Notes under the pieces: generated by a model
Databases searched by the model: none
What the model saw: the letters and a program-made list of their open reading frames with translations, nothing else
What the model was told of the DNA's origin: nothing
Shown here: in pieces, positions 51,298 through 59,637 of the stretch
Position numbering within the stretch: position 1 is the first letter of the stretch
Layout: each line of letters opens with the position of its first letter
Origin: Allopusillimonas lactea
GTDB taxonomy: Bacteria; Pseudomonadota; Gammaproteobacteria; Burkholderiales; Burkholderiaceae_B
Reading direction: 5' to 3'
DNA length: 64,000 bases
Assembly: GCF_021653995.1 (NCBI RefSeq)
Contig: NZ_JAJJOZ010000008.1
Location: 1-64,000, forward strand
Position numbers and translations under genes: made by a program

Positions 51298-51391
51298 GAC
51301 GTGGCGGCGCGCGGCGCACCCGCGTGCGGTCATCAATGAGGTCGGGCGCCGCACTCCGCGGGCGCCTCCAGCAACAAGGCGTTTGTCGCAC

Positions 51392-53131
51392 ATGATCAAG
51401 CAATCGCTGTTCGCGAACCTGAAAGTACGCACCAGTCTGATTCTGGTGCTTGTTTTTTTCCTTCTCATGCTCATTGCGGGCGCGGCACTCGGCATATTGT
51501 CGCTGCGCGAGAACCAGAAGTCGTTCGACCGCGTGGTCAGCGCACAGCAGGCCGACGCCCAATTGCAAGGCGCGGTAGACATGTACAAGAACGCACATGT
51601 GATGCTGGGCCGGGCCGTCGCCAGCTATATCGTTAATAGCGATCAGCAAAACTACCTGGTGGCGCAACAGTTCGGCGGTGCCACCGATGCAGTGTTGAGC
51701 CAGGACACACTCGACAGCATTGCTGCAGCGGGCAGGTTCTTCGATGAGTCGCGCGGGCGCTTCAAGGCATACCAGGCCGCTGTGGGTGCGCTGGCTGATC
51801 CGGATGGCCGCTATCGGAGCGTGACGCAGCGCTACGAAACTCTGATGGACAAGGGTGTTGCGCCGCTGATCGAAAGCGCCAGGAACGGCAAGATCGCTGA
51901 GTTGCATGCTCGTCTGACCAGTACGGTAAGCCAGCTTGAAAGCGATTTCTATGTGGCACTGGAGAATCTGCAAGCCTATCAGTTGGCGAGGATCGATACG
52001 CTAGGCAAGGAGCAGGATGCTGCCTTCACGCTCGTGGTGCGTATGGTGGCCGCCGCCATGGTGGTGTGCATACTCATTGCCATGGCCAGCTATGGGTTTC
52101 TCAATCGCGTGGTGCTGCGGCCGCTGCGCCGCGCGGGCGAGCACTTCGACCGTATTGCCGGTGGCGACCTGACCGGCCGTATCACGCTGCGTGGCCGCAA
52201 CGAAATCGGTGCGTTGTTCGAGAGCCTGCGCCATATGCAAGAAGGCCTGACGCACACGGTAAGCACGGTTCGCGCTGGTGTGGAAGAGATCACGCTGGGC
52301 TCGCGCGAGATCTTCATGGGCAACACGGATCTGAGCAGCCGCACCGAGCAGCAGGCGGCTTCGTTGCAGGAAACCGCGGCGAGCATGGAGCAGTTGTCCA
52401 GCACGGTGCGCCAGAACACCGATAACGCGAATCAGGCCGATGTGCTGGCCAAGAGCGCGTCTGAGGTTGCCGGACGGGGCGGTCGCGCGGTGTCGGAGGT
52501 GGTGCAGACCATGAACGAGATCTCGACCAGCTCAGGCAAGATGGCCGAGATTGTTGGGGTGATCGATGGCATTGCCTTCCAGACCAATATTTTGGCGCTG
52601 AACGCGGCGGTGGAAGCGGCGCGGGCCGGCGAGCAGGGCAAGGGTTTTGCGGTGGTGGCGGGCGAGGTTCGCTCGCTTGCCCAGCGCAGCGCGCAGGCGG
52701 CCAAGGAGATCAAGGTGCTGATCGAGGAGTCGCAGTTGAAGGTGCAGGCGGGCGCGCGCCAGGCGGGCGAAGCGGGCGAGATCATGCGCGAGGTGGTGGG
52801 TTCGGTCCAAGGGGTGACCACGATCATGGCCGAGATATCCTCGGCATCGCGCGAGCAGTCCGAAGGGATCGAGCAAGTGAATCAGGCGGTGGCCGAGATG
52901 GATGGCGTGGTGCAGCAGAACGCATCGCTGGTGGAAGAGGCGGCTGCGGCGGCCGGGTCGCTGCAGGAGCAGGCGACGCGCCTGAGCGATGCGGTGGCGG
53001 TGTTCAAGATTGGCCCCGGAGAGGTGATCGACATGCATGAGAAACTACAACAGTCAGATGCGGCCGTAATCGCACAGGGCAATCGCACGTCCGGCGTTCC
53101 CCTCGCCGTAGAACCGTTGCTGGGTGCATGA
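51392..53131 (+). CDS. Methyl-accepting chemotaxis protein (Tar/Tsr-like)
   Basis: The 579-residue receptor has a membrane helix at about 15-37, a periplasmic four-helix ligand domain to about 215, a second membrane helix to about 236, a HAMP domain, and a signalling hairpin with the tip E-I-V-G-V-I-D-G-I-A-F-Q-T-N-I-L-A-L-N. Methylation regions contain A-A-S-L-Q-E-T-A-A-S-M-E-Q. No C-terminal CheR-tethering pentapeptide (NWETF type) is present. The ATG at 51392 is preferred over a TTG three codons before. It overlaps cheR by four bases. The ligand is unknown. Confidence 0.92.
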   Translation: MIKQSLFANLKVRTSLILVLVFFLLMLIAGAALGILSLRENQKSFDRVVSAQQADAQLQGAVDMYKNAHVMLGRAVASYIVNSDQQNYLVAQQFGGATDAVLSQDTLDSIAAAGRFFDESRGRFKAYQAAVGALADPDGRYRSVTQRYETLMDKGVAPLIESARNGKIAELHARLTSTVSQLESDFYVALENLQAYQLARIDTLGKEQDAAFTLVVRMVAAAMVVCILIAMASYGFLNRVVLRPLRRAGEHFDRIAGGDLTGRITLRGRNEIGALFESLRHMQEGLTHTVSTVRAGVEEITLGSREIFMGNTDLSSRTEQQAASLQETAASMEQLSSTVRQNTDNANQADVLAKSASEVAGRGGRAVSEVVQTMNEISTSSGKMAEIVGVIDGIAFQTNILALNAAVEAARAGEQGKGFAVVAGEVRSLAQRSAQAAKEIKVLIEESQLKVQAGARQAGEAGEIMREVVGSVQGVTTIMAEISSASREQSEGIEQVNQAVAEMDGVVQQNASLVEEAAAAAGSLQEQATRLSDAVAVFKIGPGEVIDMHEKLQQSDAAVIAQGNRTSGVPLAVEPLLGA

Positions 53132-53973
53132 ACGTGCGGATGGCCGATTCCTTTCTGTTTGCCGTTCAGTCGGGCCCCGAGGCGCAGCCGGGTGATTTCG
53201 GCCGCGCAGCGCGATTGCTGCGCCAGCGCGTGGGCATCATACTGGCCGATCACAAGCGCGAGATGGTCGAGCGCAAGCTGGGCATGCGCGCCAAGGCGCT
53301 GGGGATGAGCAGCATCTCCGCCTATCTGGATTGCCTGGAGTCCAACGCCGATGACGCAGAGTGGGAAGGCTTCATCAATGGCTTCACGATCAACCATACG
53401 GCGTTTTTCCGCGAACAGCATCACTTCGAACTCTTGGCCGAGCATGCCCGTAGCCGCCCGCGACCGCTGTCGGTATGGTGCTGTGCAAGCTCCACGGGCG
53501 AAGAGGCCTATTCGATTGCCATGACCTTGCAAGACATCTGTGGCGGCCGACAGGGCAGCTTCAACTTGCTGGCCACTGATATTGACACACAGGCGCTGGT
53601 GACGGCGCGGCGCGGCGTATACAGCCTGGATCGAGTTTCCAGTGTGCCACAGGCCTTTCTGCGCACGTATTTTCAGCGCGGCATACGCCGCGAAGCAGGG
53701 CGCGTACGCGTTTCGTCAACCTTGCGCGAGGCAGTGCAGTTCGAACACCTGAACCTGTTGTCGCGTGACTGGCCCGCAGGGCCGTTTGACGCGGTTTTTT
53801 GCCGCAATACCATGATCTATTTTGACAAGCCCACGCAAACACGCCTGCTCGAGCGTTTTGCCGGCGTGCTCAAGCCGGGTGGTCTGCTGTTTGTGGGCCA
53901 TTCCGAGAATTTCACTTATCTGACCAAAGCGCTGCGGTTACGCGGGCAAACGGTGTATGAGGTGGCCCGATGA
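53128..53973 (+). CDS. cheR: Chemoreceptor methyltransferase CheR
   Basis: The 281-residue SAM-dependent enzyme methylates receptor glutamates. It shows the N-terminal helical domain and the SAM site V-W-C-C-A-S-S-T-G-E-E-A-Y-S near residue 113, plus C-R-N-T-M-I-Y-F near 228. Its start overlaps the receptor gene by ATGA, and its stop overlaps cheB by four bases. Confidence 0.95.
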   Translation: MNVRMADSFLFAVQSGPEAQPGDFGRAARLLRQRVGIILADHKREMVERKLGMRAKALGMSSISAYLDCLESNADDAEWEGFINGFTINHTAFFREQHHFELLAEHARSRPRPLSVWCCASSTGEEAYSIAMTLQDICGGRQGSFNLLATDIDTQALVTARRGVYSLDRVSSVPQAFLRTYFQRGIRREAGRVRVSSTLREAVQFEHLNLLSRDWPAGPFDAVFCRNTMIYFDKPTQTRLLERFAGVLKPGGLLFVGHSENFTYLTKALRLRGQTVYEVAR

Positions 53974-55058
53974 GCCAGCTTCACTCTCCGCCTGAGAATG
54001 GGGCGGGCCCGCGCAAGATCAAGGTATTGTGTGTAGACGACTCCGCGCTTGTACGGGGCATCATGGCACAGATCATCAACGACCAGCCCGACATGGAGGT
54101 CGTGGCGGTGGCGCCCGATCCTCTGGTGGCGCGTGAGCTGATCAAGCAGCACAATCCGGACGTGCTGACGCTAGATGTTGAGATGCCACGCATGGACGGC
54201 CTCGATTTTCTGGAGCGCCTCATGCGATTGCGCCCGATGCCGGTGCTGATGATCTCTTCGCTGACCGAACGCGGTTCGGAGGTCACGCTGCGCGCGCTCG
54301 AGCTGGGCGCTGTCGACTTCATCACCAAGCCCCGGCTGGGTCTGCGTGATGGTTTGCTCGAATACAGTGAGCTGATTGCCGAGAAAATCCGAGGCGCTGC
54401 GCTGGCGCGTCCGCGCGCCAGAGAGGCGGTGGCCAGCCCCGGCAAGCGGCTGGTGCGCCCGTTCTCCACAACCGAAAAGCTCGTGCTGATCGGCTCGTCC
54501 ACAGGCGGCACCGAGGCGATCAGGCAGGTACTGGAACCCTTGCCAGCGAACAGCCCGGCGATTCTTATCACTCAGCATATGCCTGCCGGGTTCACCCGCT
54601 CATTTGTGCAGCGGCTGGACAATCTGTGCGCGGTACAGGTGCACGAGGCGGAGGATGGCCAGCGCGTGCTGCCGGGCCACGTCTACCTGGCGCCTGGAGG
54701 CGCGGCGCACATGAAGCTTGCACGGTCGGGCGCAAACTATGTGGTGCGGCTCGACTATAGCGAGCCCGTTAATCGCCATCGTCCGTCTGTTGATGTGCTG
54801 TTTCATTCGGCCGCACAAGTGGCCGGCGCCAATGCCGTCGGCGTGATTCTCACGGGCATGGGCAAGGATGGTGCCCAAGGGCTGTTGGCGATGAAGCAGG
54901 CAGGCGCTGTCACGATGGCGCAGGATGAGGCAAGCTGTGTGGTGTTTGGCATGCCGCGTGAGGCGCTGCATATCGGTGCGGCGGATACTGCGGTGCCATT
55001 GGCCGACATCAGTCGCCGCATACTGGCCGCTTGTGGCGCATACGGGCACAGGGTTTGA
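53970..55058 (+). CDS. cheB: Chemoreceptor methylesterase CheB
   Basis: The 362-residue protein joins a receiver domain (phospho-Asp69 in L-T-L-D-V-E-M-P) to a methylesterase with the catalytic residues in G-S-S-T-G-G-T-E, Q-H-M-P-A-G-F and G-M-G-K-D-G-A. It also deamidates receptor glutamines in other bacteria. That matters here because no cheD lies in this operon. Confidence 0.95.
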   Translation: MSQLHSPPENGAGPRKIKVLCVDDSALVRGIMAQIINDQPDMEVVAVAPDPLVARELIKQHNPDVLTLDVEMPRMDGLDFLERLMRLRPMPVLMISSLTERGSEVTLRALELGAVDFITKPRLGLRDGLLEYSELIAEKIRGAALARPRAREAVASPGKRLVRPFSTTEKLVLIGSSTGGTEAIRQVLEPLPANSPAILITQHMPAGFTRSFVQRLDNLCAVQVHEAEDGQRVLPGHVYLAPGGAAHMKLARSGANYVVRLDYSEPVNRHRPSVDVLFHSAAQVAGANAVGVILTGMGKDGAQGLLAMKQAGAVTMAQDEASCVVFGMPREALHIGAADTAVPLADISRRILAACGAYGHRV

Positions 55059-55133
55059 ATATCGCCAGCGGGTCTCGGAACGGTAGAGTCCGCACCGCGC
55101 TGTCAAAGCTATCTTGATTTGGAGAGTAAACAA

Positions 55134-55523
55134 TTGGTACAGAAGACGATAAAGATTCTGGTGGTCGATGACTTCCCGACCATGCGCAGAATTGTCAAGA
55201 ACCTGTTGAAGGATCTGGGTTTCGAGAATGTCGACGAAGCGGAAGACGGTGCGCAGGGTCTCGAGAAGCTGCGCAATGGCAATTTCGACTTTGTGGTATC
55301 AGACTGGAATATGCCCAACATGGATGGGCTTGAGATGCTCAAGCACATCCGTGCCGATCCAGCACTCAAGGCGCTGCCAGTGCTGATGGTCACCGCCGAG
55401 GCCAAGAAGGAGAACATCATCGCGGCAGCCCAGGCCGGTGCCAACGGTTATGTGGTCAAGCCCTTCACAGCAGCGACGCTGGAAGAGAAGCTGAACAAGA
55501 TCTTCGAGAAGCTTGGTGGTTGA
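55134..55523 (+). CDS. cheY: Chemotaxis response regulator CheY
   Basis: A single receiver domain. With the TTG at 55134 (GGAGAG nine bases upstream) the protein has 129 residues, and the key residues fall at Asp57, Thr87 and Lys109, the standard CheY numbering. This supports the unusual start over the TTG at 55119. Phosphorylated CheY binds the flagellar switch. Confidence 0.94.
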   Translation: MVQKTIKILVVDDFPTMRRIVKNLLKDLGFENVDEAEDGAQGLEKLRNGNFDFVVSDWNMPNMDGLEMLKHIRADPALKALPVLMVTAEAKKENIIAAAQAGANGYVVKPFTAATLEEKLNKIFEKLGG

Positions 55524-55533
55524 GGAGAGCACG

Positions 55534-56178
55534 ATGGAAGCCACCGGAAACCAAACGATGAAGGTAGATGATGCGGTGCCAACCGATCTGATACACCGTA
55601 TTGCGTCGCTGACGCACATGCTGCGTCAAAGCATGCGTGACCTCGGGCTGGATCATGCCATCAAGGAAGCAGCGCATGCCATTCCAGATGCGCGCGAGCG
55701 CCTGCGCTATGTCGCCACCATGACTGAGCAGGCCGCTAACCGGGTGTTGAACGCCGCCGAAGCCGCCCAGCCGTTACAAGAGCAGCTTCGCGGCGACGCC
55801 AAGGCGCTGGACGCCCGCTGGCAGGCCTGGTTCGACCATCCAGTGGAACTGAATCAAGCGCGCGAGCTGGTGGATGACACGCGCGGCCTGCTCAAGCAGG
55901 TGCCCGCCACAGCCCAGGAAACCCAGGGCCTGCTCATGGACATCATCATGGCGCAGGACTTCCAGGATCTCACCGGCCAGGTCATCACACGTATGCTGGG
56001 TGTCATCACCGCGATCGAAGAAGAGTTGGTCCAAGTGCTGATCGACAATGTGCCTCACGAGCGCCGCGAAGAAGCGCAATCGCTGCTGAACGGCCCGGTG
56101 GTCAATGCAGACGGCAAGCCCGATGTGGTGACCAGCCAGGATCAGGTGGACGACCTGCTGGCCAGCCTGGGCTTCTGA
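55534..56178 (+). CDS. cheZ: CheY phosphatase CheZ
   Basis: The 214-residue protein is a long helical hairpin with the catalytic stretch I-I-M-A-Q-D-F-Q-D-L-T-G-Q (acidic residue and Gln that activate water) and a C-terminal CheY-binding tail D-Q-V-D-D-L-L-A-S-L-G-F. The ATG at 55534 has GAGGAG upstream. Confidence 0.93.
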   Translation: MEATGNQTMKVDDAVPTDLIHRIASLTHMLRQSMRDLGLDHAIKEAAHAIPDARERLRYVATMTEQAANRVLNAAEAAQPLQEQLRGDAKALDARWQAWFDHPVELNQARELVDDTRGLLKQVPATAQETQGLLMDIIMAQDFQDLTGQVITRMLGVITAIEEELVQVLIDNVPHERREEAQSLLNGPVVNADGKPDVVTSQDQVDDLLASLGF

Positions 56179-56205
56179 TTTGCAGCCTACCCGCACACCG
56201 GGAGC

Positions 56206-56272
56206 AGTGCAGCCCGGCGCTGCACTATGCAGTATCCGAAATGACGGGTCTTATCGGCCTTGATCCGTCATT
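56206..56272 (+). other. Two hairpins between cheZ and flhB
   Basis: AGTGCAGC (56206-56213) pairs with GCTGCACT (56219-56226) around five bases. AATGACGG (56240-56247) pairs with CCGTCATT (56265-56272). No T-run follows, so these are more likely processing or attenuation structures than a simple terminator. Confidence 0.45.
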
Positions 56273-56356
56273 ATCCTGCCTGCATGTTTGACTAGAATTC
56301 TGGCATATCGATGGAAATTCTCTCCATTCCGTCCATCCCCAGACTTCCGGCATTGC

Positions 56357-57526
56357 ATGGCAGAGGACAGCGACCTCGAAAAAACCGAACCCGCATCACC
56401 CCGGCGCTTGGAAAAAGCGCGTGAAGAAGGGCAGGTTGCGCGTTCGCGCGAACTCAATACATTCCTGCTGCTTGCCGCTGGTACGGCGATGCTTTGGCTG
56501 GGCGGTGGGCAGTTGTATCAAGGGCTGACCAGTGTTTTGCGCGGCAGCATGTGGTTCGATCCGAGTGTGGGCCGCGATGCGAATGTAATGCTTGTGCTGG
56601 CCGCAGGTGCTGCTTTCAATGGCTTCAAGCTGCTCGCGCCATTGTTCGGCGTGCTGGTGGTGGTCGCCATACTTGCTTCCGTCGCTTTAGGGGGCTTTCT
56701 ATTCTCGCCCAAGGCTCTGGAGCCCAAGTTTGAGCGTCTGAACCCGATCAAAGGTGTGGCACGCCTGTTTTCGGGGCAGACCATGATGGAGTTGGCCAAG
56801 ACGCTTGTCAAGGCCGCGGTTATCGGCACCATCGCGGCGCTGGTCGTTGCCTATTACCGCGACAGCATGATCGCGCTGATGCACGCGGCGCCCGCGCAGG
56901 CGCTCACAGCGGGCATCCGCATCGTCGCCCTCTGCTGTGCCCTTATTGTGGCGGCGCTTTTCCTTATCGTGGCCATCGACGCGCCATGGCAGCTCTTCAG
57001 CCTGCACAAGAAGCTGCGCATGTCGCGCGAAGACGTGCGGCAGGAACACAAGGAAAGCGAAGGCGATCCACAGCTCAAGGGGCGCATACGCCAGCAGCAG
57101 CGTGCCATGGCGCGCCGGCGCATGATGTCCGATGTGCCCAAGGCCGACATCATAGTCACCAACCCCACGCATTATGCGGTGGCGCTGTCCTATAAGGATG
57201 GCGAGGGTAGTGCACCGCGTGTCGTGGCCAAAGGCACCGGCTTGGTTGCCGCGCGTGTGCGCGAAGTCGGCCAAGCTCATCACGTACCTATCCTCAGTGC
57301 GCCGCCGTTGGCGCGCGCGCTTTATCACAATGTTGAGCTTGGGCACGAGATCCCGGCAGCGCTCTACGCCGCGGTGGCAGAGGTGCTGGCATGGGTGTTT
57401 CAGCTTCGCGCATGGCGCGCGGGTGCGGGCGCCGAACCTCGCCAGCCCGGGCGCCTTGCCGTGCCGCCCGACATGGACCCGGCCAACAAGGCGAACAAGG
57501 CAATCAAGGCAACTGAACTTTCATGA
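56357..57526 (+). CDS. flhB: Flagellar export gate protein FlhB
   Basis: From the ATG at 56357 the protein has 389 residues: an N-terminal D-L-E-K-T-E-P-A-S-P-R-R-L-E-K-A, four membrane helices, and a cytoplasmic domain with the self-cleaving N-P-T-H in I-V-T-N-P-T-H-Y-A-V-A. Cleavage there switches export from hook to filament subunits. The C-terminal tail has a short N-K-A repeat. It overlaps flhA by four bases. Confidence 0.95.
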   Translation: MAEDSDLEKTEPASPRRLEKAREEGQVARSRELNTFLLLAAGTAMLWLGGGQLYQGLTSVLRGSMWFDPSVGRDANVMLVLAAGAAFNGFKLLAPLFGVLVVVAILASVALGGFLFSPKALEPKFERLNPIKGVARLFSGQTMMELAKTLVKAAVIGTIAALVVAYYRDSMIALMHAAPAQALTAGIRIVALCCALIVAALFLIVAIDAPWQLFSLHKKLRMSREDVRQEHKESEGDPQLKGRIRQQQRAMARRRMMSDVPKADIIVTNPTHYAVALSYKDGEGSAPRVVAKGTGLVAARVREVGQAHHVPILSAPPLARALYHNVELGHEIPAALYAAVAEVLAWVFQLRAWRAGAGAEPRQPGRLAVPPDMDPANKANKAIKATELS

Positions 57527-59637
57527 ACAATCTTCTCGTCCTGCTGCGCAACAATGGCGGGGCTCAGGCGCGCCTGCTCGCCGGCCCGGTGCTGATCATG
57601 ATGGTCATGGCCATGATGATTCTGCCGCTGCCGCCGTTCATCCTCGACTTGTTGTTCACCTTCAATATCTCCTTGTCGGTGATGATTCTGCTGGTGGCCA
57701 TGTTCACAAAAAAGCCGCTGGATTTCGCCGCCTTCCCGGCCGTGCTGTTGTTCGCTACGTTGCTGCGCCTGGCTCTTAACGTGGCGTCCACCCGCGTCGT
57801 GCTGCTGCATGGCCATAAGGGGCCGGACGCCGCGGGCAAGGTGATCGAGGCTTTCGGCCATTTTCTGGTAGGCGGTAATTTTGCTGTCGGTATCGTGGTC
57901 TTTGTCATCCTCATCATCATCAACTTCATGGTGATCACTAAGGGTGCAGGCCGTATTGCCGAGGTGGGCGCGCGTTTCACGCTGGATGCTATGCCAGGCA
58001 AGCAGATGGCTATCGATGCCGACCTTAACGCCGGGCTTATCGGCGAAGATGAGGCGCGCCGTCGCCGCACCGAAGTGGGCCAGGAGGCGGAGTTCTACGG
58101 CTCGATGGACGGTGCCAGCAAGTTTGTGCGTGGCGATGCCGTGGCCGGCCTGCTGATCATGGTGGTCAACGTTGCGGGTGGGCTGATTATCGGTGTGGCA
58201 CAGCATGATCTGGGATTTGCCGAGGCGGGGCGGGTTTACACGCTGTTGACGATTGGTGACGGCCTGGTGGCGCAGATCCCTGCACTGGTGATTTCCACCG
58301 CTGCTGGCGTGGTCGTGTCGCGCGTGGCCACGGAGCAGGACGTCGGCCAACAGATGGTTACCCAACTGTTCAGCAATCCCGCTGTGCTCTACATCACTGC
58401 GGGCATCATGGCGCTGATGGGGTTGATCCCCAATATGCCTCATGTCGCCTTCTTGTTGCTGGCCGCTGTCATGGCTGGCTGTGGCTGGAGTGTAAGCAAG
58501 CGCCAGCAGGCCGCCGCGCAGCAGAAGGCCGATGAGCCCGTACGCGCACAGGCGGTGGCAGATGCCGCGGCGGCCGAAGCAAGTTGGGACGATGTGGCGC
58601 TGGTCGATCCCCTCGGGCTCGAAGTAGGCTATCGCCTCATCTCGCTGGTGGATCACGCGCAGAATGGCGAGTTGCTGCATCGCATCCGAAGCCTTCGCAA
58701 GAAGTTCGCACAGGATGTCGGCTTCCTGCCGCCGGTGGTACACATCCGCGACAATCTCGAACTCAAGCCCAACGACTACCGCATCATGTTATCTGGTGTA
58801 GAGATCGGTCATGGCACGGCAACGCCGGGCCAATGGCTGGCGATCGATCCGGGCGGTGTATCCATGCAGCTGCCGGGCACGCCCACCACAGATCCGGCCT
58901 TCGGTCTGCCGGCGGTATGGATAGACGTCAGCCTGCGCGAACAGGCGCAGATTGCCGGCTACACCGTAGTGGACGCGAGTACGGTGATCGCCACCCATCT
59001 CAACCATCTCATGCATCTGCACGGCGCGCGTCTGCTGGGGCGCCAGGAGGTGCAGCAATTGGTCGAGCACATTGGTCGTGAAGCGCCCAAGCTGGTCGAA
59101 GATCTGGTGCCCAAGACGATCACGCTTACGCAACTGCAAAAACTGCTGCGCGGCCTGCTGGCCGAGGATGTACCCATCCGAGACGTGCGCACAATCATTG
59201 AAACTGTGTCCGAACATGCGCCACGCCTTGCCGCGCAAGATCCGTCCGGTGCGGGGCCCGACAGCGGCGAACTGCTTGCGCAGGTGCGTGTGGCACTTGG
59301 CCGCGCCATTTCGCAGCATTGGTTCCCCGGCGATGGGGAAATGCGCGTGATCGGTCTGGATGCACGCCTCGAGCGCGTACTGACTCAGGCTCTTACCGCG
59401 ACCGGTGCACTGGAGCCTGGTTTGGCCGAAAGTGTGCTGCAGGAAGTCCAACGCGCCATAGCGGTGCAAGACGCCAATGGAGATCCAACCGTGCTGGTGA
59501 CGCCCGCCATTCTGCGTCCGTCGCTGGCGCGCTTCCTGCGGCACAGCTTTCCGCAGTTGGGTGTGCTTTCCAGTGCCGAGATTCCTGAAGACCGGATATT
59601 TAAAGTAACCGCTGTGATTGGTGGAGGCCAGGCATGA
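57523..59637 (+). CDS. flhA: Flagellar export gate protein FlhA
   Basis: The 704-residue FHIPEP-family protein has eight membrane helices in the first 330 residues, with the family region D-A-M-P-G-K-Q-M-A-I-D-A-D-L-N-A-G near 156. A large cytoplasmic domain forms the docking ring for export chaperones such as FlgN. Confidence 0.96.
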   Translation: MNNLLVLLRNNGGAQARLLAGPVLIMMVMAMMILPLPPFILDLLFTFNISLSVMILLVAMFTKKPLDFAAFPAVLLFATLLRLALNVASTRVVLLHGHKGPDAAGKVIEAFGHFLVGGNFAVGIVVFVILIIINFMVITKGAGRIAEVGARFTLDAMPGKQMAIDADLNAGLIGEDEARRRRTEVGQEAEFYGSMDGASKFVRGDAVAGLLIMVVNVAGGLIIGVAQHDLGFAEAGRVYTLLTIGDGLVAQIPALVISTAAGVVVSRVATEQDVGQQMVTQLFSNPAVLYITAGIMALMGLIPNMPHVAFLLLAAVMAGCGWSVSKRQQAAAQQKADEPVRAQAVADAAAAEASWDDVALVDPLGLEVGYRLISLVDHAQNGELLHRIRSLRKKFAQDVGFLPPVVHIRDNLELKPNDYRIMLSGVEIGHGTATPGQWLAIDPGGVSMQLPGTPTTDPAFGLPAVWIDVSLREQAQIAGYTVVDASTVIATHLNHLMHLHGARLLGRQEVQQLVEHIGREAPKLVEDLVPKTITLTQLQKLLRGLLAEDVPIRDVRTIIETVSEHAPRLAAQDPSGAGPDSGELLAQVRVALGRAISQHWFPGDGEMRVIGLDARLERVLTQALTATGALEPGLAESVLQEVQRAIAVQDANGDPTVLVTPAILRPSLARFLRHSFPQLGVLSSAEIPEDRIFKVTAVIGGGQA

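Noticed and set aside
57400..58743. 447-residue minus-strand frame opposite flhB/flhA
   Set aside because: His/Gln-rich antisense shadow of the flagellar export genes.
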